Positions 25,401-40,400 of a DNA stretch of 64,000 nt are shown here, piece after piece. The position numbers were made by a program, and so were the translations under genes. Under the pieces are notes generated by a model that saw only the letters and a list, made by a program, of their open reading frames with translations, made no database searches and was not told the origin of the DNA. Source of the DNA: Haberlea rhodopensis (Eukaryota; Streptophyta; Magnoliopsida; Lamiales; Gesneriaceae); the NCBI GenBank assembly GCA_907163345.1, contig CAJQUN010000009.1, forward strand, positions 1,674,001 to 1,738,000, read 5' to 3'. Every line of letters begins with the position of its first letter. Position 1 is the stretch's first letter.

Positions 25401-28400
25401 AAGATCAATATCATTGGGGGAAATTATTTTGGAGTTACCTGGATTGGCAGTGTCAAAGGTTGCTGAGGGATTAATCTGTGTTTCAGAGTTTGGCATCGGT
25501 GTTGATTCATGGCCGCGTGGTTGTACAGTGTCTCCCCCTCTCTTTTTTTCTCTTCTTCTGGTGTACAAAATATCATGTCTCTCATCTTCTTGTAGCGAGA
25601 ACAATCCTTCGCACTTTCCCATTCATTAACATCCAGAATGTCCAATTCCTGCCAAATCACCATTAAATCATTGTAATAGGTAGTAACATCCCGCGTGCCC
25701 TGATGAATCTGCCACATGCGAGTTGTTAACTCATACAATTGGGAGTAATTTTCCAAATCTGAGACGGCTTCCCATATATCACGTGCAGTGGGCAAAAAAA
25801 GAAAGGGCTTACCAAGCACAGGGTCCATTGAATTAAGCAGCCAAGCCATGACTAGAGAATTTTCTGAACACCACTGGGCATATCGTTCATCATCGGCTGC
25901 AGGAGCTTTTGCTGCACCAGTGAGAAAGCCCAATTTCCCCTTGCCATCAATGACCAGGCGCACAGATTGTGCCCATTCAATGTAATTTTTTCCATTGAAT
26001 CTATGTATCACAACATGGAATGAATTATCGGACAGTCCCAGCGTGCCTCCAGGTTGAGTACTGCCAGAGGAAGTAGATCCGCTGGTCTTGTCGCCGGTCG
26101 TCGAAGAAGACCCAGCGGCGGCGCCTACCATGGTTGTTTAGGGAATCGCGATACGTTGCGGGGAGAACCCAAAAAAAAAATTGCGACGCTATGCCAACAG
26201 GAAAAAAACAGAATTCACGATCGTAAATCGAACGACCCACACCAAGAAAAAAATTGATTGCCTCCACCAAGAGATCCCGGACAAAAACTCGCACGTCAGA
26301 CGCGAAGATTGGCAAAAAAAAAATCCCGATAAAGAACAATCGATGAAGCAGGCAGGTGATTTTTCTGAAATTTGCTATGATACCATGTAGAATTATAGGG
26401 TTTGAGGAAGTTGAACGTTAATCACGTTCAATTCTTCTATTATGAATAATAAATATGATTACATCTCATGATATAAATAAGAGAACAATCCTATCTAAAT
26501 AAATCTCTAAGATACTTTATCTTGCATATTTAAATAAAACACATCTTATCAACTTAATTCAAATATTCCTAAATCTTATCATTCTATCAACAATATCATC
26601 AAGGGCAAAGCCTTGCTTCCTAAAAGTTCATAAAAGCAAAAATTTTGTGTTTGAGCCCCATTCTCCTTACAATTATTCCTAAAAGACTTCATTTTCTCCA
26701 TCATCCAAGTCCATTTCCTATGCCAATATGATCAAACAACCATTCAACATCAACAATTTGTCAACCGAGAATTTAACTGGGCCTTCATCATTATTTTTCA
26801 GAACAAAATACACAACATGATTCATTGACTTACCATTCAGTCAATACCTCAATATCATGAACGGTTTGAGTTCCAGTTGGATCGTCATCCAAAACAACCA
26901 AAGTTTTCAATTTTTTCTGGGCGAGGTTAAGCATATCCTCAACAGGATCCGTGGGCCATTCGGGTGGCAGGGCTTGAAGGACCGATTCTTTACTTAGAAC
27001 ATGGGGCTTTCCTTCAACTTTGACTCCCGTAAGAATCTCATAAACCTATTAAATTTGGCAGTTTACAGAAAAGAAACAAAAAATTCCGTTGATAAGCTGT
27101 ATGCATTCCCATAACCACTTGAAATTCATATGTTCTAACATCTAACTCATCTCTGTATTTGAAACAATCAACAAAACAACATTTTAATGAAGAGACACCA
27201 GGAGCTTGAACCTTCACTACGCCTGCATCATCAATTCGGCCCCATCCAGCAGCAGAACCTGTACTAGGAAACATTACGAGTTGTCTTGAATTAGAAACTT
27301 TGAGGTCTGAGGCTACACTGTTAACATCATCAGGATCAAGTAGACTATTCATATGCAAAAATTCACAAGGGAAGACAGCTTTTGAAAGTTAGTCCCCAGT
27401 CATTTGTTGTTACATATATTTCATGATAATATATGTACAGAAGTGGATGATTTCTAGGGTGAATATGAACCATCGACTTGTTGGAGAACTTATATATTTG
27501 ACTATCACTAAACCTGATGTAGCATTTGTTGTAAGAGTTGTAAGCCAATTTATGCATAAGCCTAAGGTTAAGCTGCTTATATTAGAACTCTCCTAGAAAT
27601 GGCTTATTTTATAGAAAAATAGACATTTAAATGTTGAAGTGCATTAGCCTCTAGTTATGTAAGTTAAGCCGATAGAAAATCTATATTAGATTATCGCAGT
27701 TAAATTAGTGGGAACAAGGTGACTTGGCGTAGTAAGAAACAAAGCGTGGTTTTAAATGTCTGCAGCTTGTCAGTTGACATGGTTGAAAACTTTATTGACT
27801 AAAACAGGTCTAGAATGTTCAATCCTATACCCTTACATTGTCACAATTAAGTGGCTCTCCTATTTTCCATGAGAGGATCAAACATATTGAGGTGTATTGT
27901 GTCACTTTCTTAATGATGTTGTAATTAACAAAATAATCAGCATTCTTCTTGGCCTTTTTCAGAATAGAATGCAAATCTATTTGTACCTGGCAGCTCGCTT
28001 ACTAACATCATTTGTTCTAAGATGAGAAGCATTGATTCATTATTCTCAAGCTTGAGAGGAAGTGTCTGAATTTTTTTGGTTTTGTTTAGAAAATATATTT
28101 ATCTTCTATCGCGGGTTGTAGGCTTTAGGTGTTAGATACTAGTAGACCCGTTAATTTTATGGAATATATCCTATATACTAGAGAAATAACATGAATGATT
28201 TTGATTATTCAGTCAAACATTTTCTTTTCAACATATAAAAATACATGACTCAAGTTTGTTCAGATATATTTAAGAGTATGTACTTATCCTATGTGATCTG
28301 TTTAAAAGGCATACAAACCTATATCATTCATTATCTAACACTTGAAAATACTTATTTTCATCAAGCCCCTACTTTTCACAATATATTAATAAAAACACTA

Positions 28401-31400
28401 CCGAATTAAATGACAGTCTCATGCATGCTAACCAGATATAAACAATTGATGAGCAGCATTTGCCACTGGAAGTGGAAGCTTGTGAGACGAGCTTTCACGA
28501 GTAACGATTCCCTATAGAAGAGATTACATTTGTGAAAACTTGGAGATAAAAACATTGCCACCACAATATTCTTTTGTTATACTTGCTATTATCTCTAATA
28601 AAGTAAATAATATGCACCTTGTATAGGACATAATGATAACATTCATATAGGAGCAAATATAGCAAGAGATTTTTTTTCTTTTGGTAGTTATCAGACTTAC
28701 TAGATCCTTCACAAATATATCAAGTGCAGATAGTGGTGTATAATCATTCTCCAGCATGTGAGGACCACGATTCTCAAACATCCTGCCAACAGATTAACGA
28801 TTTCAAATTATTTCAAGATGTCGATGGATACATGTGTAAAAGGTCTCAAAGTTGTTCCTCAAGAAATGGAGTTTTACACAAATAAACAAGGATTTGAATT
28901 TCAAATATTAATTGAAGCCATTATCATTTTCTATATACAACTTCGATTAGTCATATTTGTTCATAAATTACGAAATATAATTATTCATATTTTAGAATAT
29001 AAAAATTTAATCGCTTTTCTGTAATTCATAACAATCCATAACATTAATTAAAAGGAAGTCCTGATCAAAACAAATTAAAAGGAAGAACATTGTTAGCCTG
29101 AAATGAATGCAAGTGATATCACCCTTGTTCTTATCATATTTTAATAGTTGCAATAGGTGACAAATCAAGTGAAGAAAAGCCTCCAGCATTTGATATTGTT
29201 TTTGAAGAATTAGAAAATTCTTAAAAAAAAAAACACACATGCACACACAGACACAGAGAAGAATAGCATCTTCACTTACATTTAATAAAAATTCTGGTCT
29301 ACCTTATTTTGTAAACCAAGTAAAAAAAAAAAATGGAATAAACTTTTAAAAAAACATTGTGCCACCAACTTCATGGGACATAATTTGAGAAGCTCGTGAA
29401 CATAACCATTATTTGTGTTACAAACCAAAAAAAATTCTTAGGATGTCAAAAAACAAATTTTGACAATTCTAGAAATGACAACAAGAATTGCTTTGTTGAA
29501 AATGCATCAGACATACCATGATGTTCCTGCACTAGTTGAGATGATATCAAACAACAACCTTGTGTCAAGACCCAATCGAGCACCAAATGCCATTGCCTCC
29601 GCTGTTGCTGTAATATGAACCCCAGCAAGCAGTTGATTGATCATTTTCACAACACTGCATGTATTTTAAGAACCAAATTATAATAAACTAAGATGATTGG
29701 ACCCCAGATTGAGGTTTCAGATGTGTCTTGAGATCATTATCTGAAATGAGTCAAAGAGAGAGACACTTTGAAACTAAGATGTACCTTCCAGCACCGCAAC
29801 CTCCTTCTATAATGTAAAGCTTCTCGCTTAATGCTGTACCAGAACCAATAGATATAAAATAAAATGATGCTTCAAACTTAATAGCATGCAGTAAAACTTT
29901 GCTAGCTTCATAGGCCAATTTTTTTTCCACCTGAAAGAACTGAACCAGCGTGCTCCAGAGCTTCCTCTGCCCCTGATGCCATTATCTGAGAAAATAGTGA
30001 TGCTTTTCATATGCTATTCAGTTCAAGATATAAGCGGAATCATTATAACTTCTTACAGTAAGCGTTCCATCGGAAGCTCTCTTCACGCCACCAGACACAG
30101 GAGCATCCACCAACTTCAAATTTTTATTTTCATCTGTAAAATGTAGAGGCAGATAAGATGATAATAATTGGGAGAAGTTGAAACTGCATGCTTGTGCCAT
30201 TAGTTAATGACAATGGATAGAATACATTATCAAATATGAAAAGATTACGAGCAAGTATCTTGCCTTCAGTCTGTTTAAACTTATTGGACCTAAAAAATTC
30301 AATAATAATGTGCTCATTTGATTAGAGGAACTCAGTCCTAGAACTACCAGCCTAATATTGTTATTGGATTATTTTTTTCCTTTTATTTGTGAGCCCATTC
30401 TATTCTCATAGTCTCTGTGGCTACTAAGGCAACAGTTAACCACACCGGAACAAATGGTCATCTTTAAGAACAAGCATAAAACTCTAATCAACTAACATCT
30501 AAGCCCCTTTTTTCAATCTAGAAGATCAATGGTCATGGCAATGGATCAGTTAACTTCAACGCTGTGAAAACCAGATGGAAAAGAAAGGATACACCTACTA
30601 TATGATCACTACCACTATATTATCAAAACCAAAGAGATACTAAATGAACTTAATCTGTGGATTCCACAACCATACGTAACAGTGGCAATTGTAACATTTG
30701 AACTGAAGAAAAAAAATTCCACCAGTTTTGATGATGAACTGTTCAATCGTACTCATTGTATCCAAATTCTCCGCCAAAGTTTGATATTTCATGAAAATTA
30801 TGTAATATATAAACATCATAAATAAGGGTTCTGTCCTCTCTATATTGAATTGGTAACTAAAATATGGGCATGAGGTCAAAACTCTAAGGATGCAAACAAG
30901 TTTCAAGTTCAAGCTTGAACCAACTTGAGCTAGCTAGAGCAGTATTTGAAACTTGACGAATAAGTAATTTCGAGCTCAAACAAGGCTAGAGCCTGAGTGA
31001 ATGAGCTTTGACTTGTGTTCAATGTGGAGAAAAATATTTATCATCCAAAATCATAAACATACAGAAATATTAAAAAGTATTGAATTCTGGATTTAATCCC
31101 TAAACTCTAGGGATTAATTTCACATAATTTCAGTCTTTCATTTTATCTGATTTCCTTTTTGATAGTTGTTTCTATATTTATTAGATTGTTTCCTTAATTT
31201 AAGGGATTAGATTGTTTCCTTAATTTAAGGGATTAGATTGTTGCTGAAATAAAGGGATGAATAGCAGATTTGTTGCTACCTCCTCCTATATATTACTTGT
31301 TCTGCTGATTTGAAATATATGAAAAAAGTGATTGAGTTTTCCTCTCAATATTTCTCCAACTATGAGTCTTTCATTTCAATATTTCAACATGGTATCAGAG

Positions 31401-34400
31401 CTAGGGAATTCGATACCCTAGTCTCTTCACTTTTCTCTGATTTCATAATCTGAAAAAAAAAAGGGACTCTCTCATATGCCCAAATACGGCCCAGCCACCG
31501 GAATGGCTACCGAAAAATCATCAAATTCTGAACTCACAGTTCCAAACAGCCTTGGAACTACAGATATTTCTCATTCTCCCATCACTGGCCATAAATTAAA
31601 TGGCCAAAACTATCTTCAATGGTCTCAATCTGTCATGATGTTCATATGTGGCAAAGGCAAGGACGATTACCTCACCGGAATAGTCACTGCTCCAGAAAAA
31701 GAAGATCCAAAATTCAAAGGATGGAAGGTAGAAAATAACATGGTGATGTCATGGTTGATAAATTCCATGACTAATGATATTGGGGAGAATTTTCTTCTCT
31801 ACGAAACTGCACAAGAAATCTGGGAAGCCGTAAGAGAAACATATTCAACTAACGACAATACTGCGGAATTATTTGCAATCGAAGGTACCCTCCATGATCT
31901 GCACCAAGACGATCTCCCAGTCACTCAATATTTCAATCTTCTTACTCGATATTGGCAGCAACTGGATATGTTTGAAATATATGATTGGAAATGCCCATCG
32001 GATGGTGCCAAATACAAACAGATTGTTGAAAGGAAACGTGTCTATAAGTTCCTCTTGGGGTTGAATAAAAATCTGGACAATGTACGAGGAAGGATAATGG
32101 GAACCAAATCTCTTCCCAGCCTCCGAGAAGTCTTCTCTGAAGTTCGTCGTGAGGAGAGTAGAAGAAGAATCATGATGAATCAAAACCCACAATCAGCACC
32201 TGAAGGATCTGCACTGGCTGTTCATGGATCTCAATATCAGCCCCCAGATAATCGTCAAAAGAAGCAAGGAAGACCTTGGTGTGATCACTGTCACAGGCCT
32301 GGACACACCAAAGACACATGCTGGAAGATACACGGCAAGCCAGCAAACTGGAAATCGAAAACGGCACCTGAAGGCAGAGGGTTCTTGACCAACAGTGAGG
32401 AGAAAACTTCAATTGAAACCACACTCTTTAGCAAAGAACAATTGGAACTTCTCCAAAATATGTTCCGCCACCAAACCACTCAAACTGCTGAGAATGTCAT
32501 AGGAGCTGGTTCAACTGCTCAGACAGGTAATTTTCCCATGGCTTTGAACACCCGGAAGCTGGAACACAACTCATGGATTATAGACTCTGGTGCGTCGGAT
32601 CATATGACCGGTAATGCTAAATTATTCAAAACTTTCAGCCCAAGTACCGGGAATCTCATGGTTAGAATTGCCGATGGATCATTATCTAAAGTAGCAGGGA
32701 TAGGATCGGTTCCTATCACCAATGACCTAATATTGCGATCAGTGCTATTAGTTCCTAATTTGACGTGCAATCTTTTATCCATTAGCAAAATCACCAGAGA
32801 TTTGAATTGTGTTACTAATTTTTCCCAAAATTATTGTGAATTTCAGGACTTGGAATCGGGGAGGACGATTGGCAATGCTAAAGAATGTGCGGGCCTCTAT
32901 CTCCTTAATGGGTCTAATCAACCGAGAGAACAAGTTCTAGCTGCAAGTACTGTTTCCTTTCCAGTTTCATCTGATAAAAATAGTGCAATCTTGTTGTGGC
33001 ACTATAGATTAAATCATCCAAGTTTCCAGTACCTAAAAAAATTGTTTCCAACTTTGTTCAATAATATCAATTCGGAATTTTTCCAATGCGAAGTGTGTCA
33101 ATTATCCAAGCATGTGAGAACCAATTATTCTGCCCAAGAATATAAAACATCTCATCCTTTTGCAATCATCCATAGTGATATATGGGGACCCTGTAAAATC
33201 AATAACATTTCAGGAACTCGGTGGTTTGTTTCTTTTATTGATGACCACACCCGTGTAACTTGGATGTATCTCATGAAAGAGAAATCAGAGGTAGGAAGTA
33301 TTTTCAAAAATTTCAACAAGATGATTCAAACACAATTTCAGACAAGAATAAAGGTGCTACGAACGGATAATGCCCGAGATTACTTCAACTCTATACTTGG
33401 TGAATATCTGATGGATCAAGGAATAGTGCACCAAAGCTCTTGTGTTGACACACCACAACAAAATGGTGTGGCGGAAAGAAAAAACAGACACCTACTCGAA
33501 GTGGCTAGATCTATCATGTTCACCACAAATGTTCCCAAACACTTCTGGGGAGAAGCACTTCTTACAGCCACATATCTCATTAATAGAATGCCATCAAGAG
33601 TCCTCAAATATCAAACACCTTGCCAAACCCTTCTCCTATCCTATCCAAATATTCGAACCATTTCATCTTTGCCTTTAAAAATATTCGGTTGCACGGCTTT
33701 CGTTCATATACATCAACAGCACCGAAGCAAGCTTGACCCCAAAGCCATCAAATGTCTCTTTCTTGGTTATTCACCCACTCAAAAAGGTTACAAATGTTAC
33801 TCACCTATTACTAGAAAATTTTATACATCTATGGATGTTACCTTTTTTGAAAATCAATCATTTTATCCAAAAACAACCATTCAGGGGGAGAATTCAGAAT
33901 CGCAAGAATGGAGTTTTTGGTTTGACACTCCAACCACTATTCCATCTCTGGCAACTCCTACGTCATCAACCATCTCAAGTCCTATTCCACCTTTGACCGA
34001 TTCAATCACACAAACTGCAGTAAACAAAGAACTAATTGTTTATTCAAGGAGGAAAAGACCCCAAGAAGAAATAGAGGAGCGCACGCTTCCTAAGCAAAAC
34101 CAGGAATCCAATTCGAATCCAGCTCCAGAGATTCCAGGTAACACTCTTTCAGATATTACTGCTAATGATGATCTTGATATTCCAATTGCTTTGAGAAAAG
34201 GTGTGAGGTCATGCACACAACATCCTATCCACAATTTTGTTTCCTATGCTGGTTTATCATCGAGATATCGGGTATTTGCTACTAATCTATCCAATGTAGA
34301 TATTCCACAAAGTATTCATGATGCTTTAGCAAAATCTGAATGGAAGGTTGCTGTTCAAGAAGAAATGAATGCCCTTGCAAGGAACGGTACATGGGAACTC

Positions 34401-37400
34401 TCAGATTTGCCTAAAGGGAAACAACCAGTAGGATGTAAGTGGATTTTCACTGTCAAATATAATCCTGATGGAAGTATAAATCGGCATAAAGCAAGACTTG
34501 TTGCTAAGGGTTTCACCCAAACCTATGGCATTGACTACCAAGAAACCTTTGCTCCCGTTGCCAAACTCAATACAGTTCGAGTTTTGCTCTCCTTAGCAGC
34601 CAACCTAGACTGGGCTCTACATCAATTAGATGTGAAGAATGCATTTCTCAATGGTGACTTGGAGGAGGAAGTATATATGGAAATCCCTCCGGGCTTCGAA
34701 ACAAGAAACAATGTTGGAAAGGTTTGTAAGCTCCGGAAGTCTTTGTATGGACTCAAGCAATCCCCTAGAGCGTGGTTTGACAGATTCACAAAGGTAATCA
34801 AGAAGCATGGCTACTCTCAAGGTCAAGCTGATCATACCCTATTCACAAAAACCTCTTATACCGGGAAGATTGCTATCCTCATCGTTTATGTCGATGATAT
34901 TATCATGACAGGAGATTATGTTGAAGAAATGGATTTGTTAAAAGAAATACTCGCAAAGGAATTTGAGATCAAAGATCTAGGATCACTGAAATATTTTCTA
35001 GGCATGGAGGTAGCTCGTTCGAAGAAAGGCATTGTGATCTCCCAACGGAAATACACCTTGGACTTATTAAAAGAAACTGGAATGTTAGGATGCAAGCCCG
35101 TAGACACTCCAATGGAATCAAATTATAAGATTGGTTTCAAAGAAGACAGTCCACCTGTTGACACCGGAAGATATCAAAGGCTTGTGGGGAAACTCATTTA
35201 TCTATCTCACACAAGACCAGACATAGGTTTCCCTGTAAGTGTTGTAAGCCAATTATGAACAAGCCGAACGAAGAACATCTTGAAGCAGTCTACAGGATTC
35301 TTAGATACTTGAAGATGACTCCTGGTAAAGGTCTATTTTTCCGAAAAGGAACCAATAAGGGAATAGAAGTCTACTCAGATGCAGATTGGGCAGGATCTAT
35401 TACAGACCGAAGATCTACTACCGGCTATTGCACATACGTATGGGGAAACTTGGTAACTTGGCGTAGCAAGAAACAGTCTGTTGTTGCGAGAAGCAGTGCC
35501 GAGGCTGAATATAGGGCGCTAGCTCAAAGTATATGTAAAGGGATATGGCTGAAAAGGTTGTTGGATGAGCTAAGGATTCCATCAGGAGAACCAATGAAGG
35601 TGTTCTGTGACAACATGGCAGCAATAAGCATTGCAAAGAATCCTGTTCATCACGATAGAACTAAGCATGTGGAGTTGGATCGTCATTTCATCAAAGAAAA
35701 GGTTGAGGCAGGAATATTGAGCTTAAACTACACACCCACACACCTTCAAGTGGCAGATGTTCTAACAAAAGCTCTTTCAAGAATGAAGTTTGAAGAATTA
35801 ACATCCAAGCTGGGAATGATTGACATCTATTCCCCAGCTTGAGGGGGAGTATTGAATTCTGGATTTAATCCCTAAACTCTAGGGATTAATTTCACATAAT
35901 TTCAGTCTTTCATTTTATCTGATTTCCTTTTTGATAGTTGTTTCTATATTTATTAGATTGTTTCCTTAATTTAAGGGATTAGATTGTTTCCTTAATTTAA
36001 GGGATTAGATTGTTGCTGAAATAAAGGGATGAATAGCAGATTTGTTGCTACCTCCTCCTATATATTACTTGTTCTGCTGATTTGAAATATATGAAAAAAG
36101 TGATTGAGTTTTCCTCTCAATATTTCTCCAACTATGAGTCTTTCATTTCAATATTTCAACATGGTATCAGAGCTAGGGAATTCGATACCCTAGTCTCTTC
36201 ACTTTTCTCTGATTTCATAATCTGAAAAAAAAAAGGGACTCTCTCATATGCCCAAATACGGCCCAGCCACCGGAATGGCTACCGAAAAATCATCAAATTC
36301 TGAACTCACAGTTCCAAACAGCCTTGGAACTACAGATATTTCTCATTCTCCCATCACTGGCCATAAATTAAATGGCCAAAACTATCTTCAATGGTCTCAA
36401 TCTGTCATGATGTTCATATGTGGCAAAGGCAAGGACGATTACCTCACCGGAATAGTCACTGCTCCAGAAAAAGAAGATCCAAAATTCAAAGGATGGAAGG
36501 TAGAAAATAACATGGTGATGTCATGGTTGATAAATTCCATGACTAATGATATTGGGGAGAATTTTCTTCTCTACGAAACTGCACAAGAAATCTGGGAAGC
36601 CGTAAGAGAAACATATTCAACTAACGACAATACTGCGGAATTATTTGCAATCGAAGGTACCCTCCATGATCTGCACCAAGACGATCTCCCAGTCACTCAA
36701 TATTTCAATCTTCTTACTCGATATTGGCAGCAACTGGATATGTTTGAAATATATGATTGGAAATGCCCATCGGATGGTGCCAAATACAAACAGATTGTTG
36801 AAAGGAAACGTGTCTATAAGTTCCTCTTGGGGTTGAATAAAAATCTGGACAATGTACGAGGAAGGATAATGGGAACCAAATCTCTTCCCAGCCTCCGAGA
36901 AGTCTTCTCTGAAGTTCGTCGTGAGGAGAGTAGAAGAAGAATCATGATGAATCAAAACCCACAATCAGCACCTGAAGGATCTGCACTGGCTGTTCATGGA
37001 TCTCAATATCAGCCCCCAGATAATCGTCAAAAGAAGCAAGGAAGACCTTGGTGTGATCACTGTCACAGGCCTGGACACACCAAAGACACATGCTGGAAGA
37101 TACACGGCAAGCCAGCAAACTGGAAATCGAAAACGGCACCTGAAGGCAGAGGGTTCTTGACCAACAGTGAGGAGAAAACTTCAATTGAAACCACACTCTT
37201 TAGCAAAGAACAATTGGAACTTCTCCAAAATATGTTCCGCCACCAAACCACTCAAACTGCTGAGAATGTCATAGGAGCTGGTTCAACTGCTCAGACAGGT
37301 AATTTTCCCATGGCTTTGAACACCCGGAAGCTGGAACACAACTCATGGATTATAGACTCTGGTGCGTCGGATCATATGACCGGTAATGCTAAATTATTCA

Positions 37401-40400
37401 AAACTTTCAGCCCAAGTACCGGGAATCTCATGGTTAGAATTGCCGATGGATCATTATCTAAAGTAGCAGGGATAGGATCGGTTCCTATCACCAATGACCT
37501 AATATTGCGATCAGTGCTATTAGTTCCTAATTTGACGTGCAATCTTTTATCCATTAGCAAAATCACCAGAGATTTGAATTGTGTTACTAATTTTTCCCAA
37601 AATTATTGTGAATTTCAAGACTTGGAATCGGGGAGGACGATTGGCAATGCTAAAGAATGTGCGGGCCTCTATCTCCTTAATGGGTCTAATCAACCGAGAG
37701 AACAAGTTCTAGCTGCAAGTACTGTTTCCTTTCCAGTTTCATCTGATAAAAATAGTGCAATCTTGTTGTGGCACTATAGATTAGATCATCCAAGTTTCCA
37801 GTACCTAAAAAAATTGTTTCCAACTTTGTTCAATAATATCAATTCGGAATTTTTCCAATGCGAAGTGTGTCAATTATCCAAGCATGTGAGAACCAATTAT
37901 TCTGCCCAAGAATATAAAACATCTCATCCTTTTGCAATCATCCATAGTGATATATGGGGACCCTGTAAAATCAATAACATTTCAGGAACTCGGTGGTTTG
38001 TTTCTTTTATTGATGACCACACCCGTGTAACTTGGATGTATCTCATGAAAGAGAAATCAGAGGTAGGAAGTATTTTCAAAAATTTCAACAAGATGATTCA
38101 AACACAATTTCAGACAAGAATAAAGGTGCTACGAACGGATAATGCCCGAGATTACTTCAACTCTATACTTGGTGAATATCTGATGGATCAAGGAATAGTG
38201 CACCAAAGCTCTTGTGTTGACACACCACAACAAAATGGTGTGGCGGAAAGAAAAAACAGACACCTACTCGAAGTGGCTAGATCTATCATGTTCACCACAA
38301 ATGTTCCCAAACACTTCTGGGGAGAAGCACTTCTTACAGCCACATATCTCATTAATAGAATGCCATCAAGAGTCCTCAAATATCAAACACCTTGCCAAAC
38401 CCTTCTCCTATCCTATCCAAATATTCGAACCATTTCATCTTTGCCTTTAAAAATATTCGGTTGCACGGCTTTCGTTCATATACATCAACAGCACCGAAGC
38501 AAGCTTGACCCCAAAGCCATCAAATGTCTCTTTCTTGGTTATTCACCCACTCAAAAAGGTTACAAATGTTACTCACCTATTACTAGAAAATTTTATACAT
38601 CTATGGATGTTACCTTTTTTGAAAATCAATCATTTTATCCAAAAACAACCATTCAGGGGGAGAATTCAGAATCGCAAGAATGGAGTTTTTGGTTTGACAC
38701 TCCAACCACTATTCCATCTCTGGCAACTCCTACGTCATCAACCATCTCAAGTCCTATTCCACCTTTGACCGATTCAATCACACAAACTGCAGTAAACAAA
38801 GAACTAATTGTTTATTCAAGGAGGAAAAGACCCCAAGAAGAAATAGAGGAGCGCACGCTTCCTAAGCAAAACCAGGAATCCAATTCGAATCCAGCTCCAG
38901 AGATTCCAGGTAACACTCTTTCAGATATTACTGCTAATGATGATCTTGATATTCCAATTGCTTTGAGAAAAGGTGTGAGGTCATGCACACAACATCCTAT
39001 CCACAATTTTGTTTCCTATGCTGGTTTATCATCGAGATATCGGGTATTTGCTACTAATCTATCCAATGTAGATATTCCACAAAGTATTCATGATGCTTTA
39101 GCAAAATCTGAATGGAAGGTTGCTGTTCAAGAAGAAATGAATGCCCTTGCAAGGAACGGTACATGGGAACTCTCAGATTTGCCTAAAGGGAAACAACCAG
39201 TAGGATGTAAGTGGATTTTCACTGTCAAATATAATCCTGATGGAAGTATAAATCGGCATAAAGCAAGACTTGTTGCTAAGGGTTTCACCCAAACCTATGG
39301 CATTGACTACCAAGAAACCTTTGCTCCCGTTGCCAAACTCAATACAGTTCGAGTTTTGCTCTCCTTAGCAGCCAACCTAGACTGGGCTCTACATCAATTA
39401 GATGTGAAGAATGCATTTCTCAATGGTGACTTGGAGGAGGAAGTATATATGGAAATCCCTCCGGGCTTCGAAACAAGAAACAATGTTGGAAAGGTTTGTA
39501 AGCTCCGGAAGTCTTTGTATGGACTCAAGCAATCCCCTAGAGCGTGGTTTGACAGATTCACAAAGGTAATCAAGAAGCATGGCTACTCTCAAGGTCAAGC
39601 TGATCATACCCTATTCACAAAAACCTCTTATACCGGGAAGATTGCTATCCTCATCGTTTATGTCGATGATATTATCATGACAGGAGATTATGTTGAAGAA
39701 ATGGATTTGTTAAAAGAAATACTCGCAAAGGAATTTGAGATCAAAGATCTAGGATCACTGAAATATTTTCTAGGCATGGAGGTAGCTCGTTCGAAGAAAG
39801 GCATTGTGATCTCCCAACGGAAATACACCTTGGACTTATTAAAAGAAACTGGAATGTTAGGATGCAAGCCCGTAGACACTCCAATGGAATCAAATTATAA
39901 GATTGGTTTCAAAGAAGACAGTCCACCTGTTGACACCGGAAGATATCAAAGGCTTGTGGGGAAACTCATTTATCTATCTCACACAAGACCAGACATAGGT
40001 TTCCCTGTAAGTGTTGTAAGCCAATTTATGAACAAGCCGAACGAAGAACATCTTGAAGCAGTCTACAGGATTCTTAGATACTTGAAGATGACTCCTGGTA
40101 AAGGTCTATTTTTCCGAAAAGGAACCAATAAGGGAATAGAAGTCTACTCAGATGCAGATTGGGCAGGATCTATTACAGACCGAAGATCTACTACCGGCTA
40201 TTGCACATACGTATGGGGAAACTTGGTAACTTGGCGTAGCAAGAAACAGTCTGTTGTTGCGAGAAGCAGTGCCGAGGCTGAATATAGGGCGCTAGCTCAA
40301 AGTATATGTAAAGGGATATGGCTGAAAAGGTTGTTGGATGAGCTAAGGATTCCATCAGGAGAACCAATGAAGGTGTTCTGTGACAACATGGCAGCAATAA

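Larger units (their letters stand above)
23529..26592 (-). mobile_element. Internally deleted Ty1/copia retrotransposon in intron 23
   Basis: LTRs of 207 bp at 23529-23735 and 26386-26592 differ at only a few positions, and the target duplication ATATC (23524-23528, 26593-26597) is perfect. On the minus strand the order is 5' LTR, primer site TGGTATCATAG (ending at 26385), gag, a junction, RT, RNase H, polypurine tract, 3' LTR. Protease and integrase are absent: the gag frame runs directly into sequence that lies just upstream of RT in full copia elements. Remaining RT frames carry stops. The element reads in the same direction as the host gene. Confidence 0.92.
16487..27045 (-). other. Module 3 (exons 23-35, residues about 640-1114): DUF1537 / four-carbon acid sugar kinase
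   Basis: Starts with the nucleotide-associated motif LVVLDDDPTGTQTVHDIEVL, followed by FFILTNSRSLSPEK and VVLRGDSTLRGHFPE, signature segments of the DUF1537 (OtnK/DtnK) N-terminal domain. The C-terminal part has GGLIVVGSYVPKTTKQ, FILAKGGITSSDLATKALEA and GPESRHPGVPFIVFPGNVG, typical of the nucleotide-binding half. Bacterial homologues phosphorylate 3-oxo-tetronate or threonate; the plant substrate is unknown from sequence. Confidence 0.88.

Noticed and set aside
31869..34234. Minus-strand frames opposite the copia polyprotein, repeated at 36641-39006
   Set aside because: They occur identically in both copies only because the copies are identical, and they resemble no protein.
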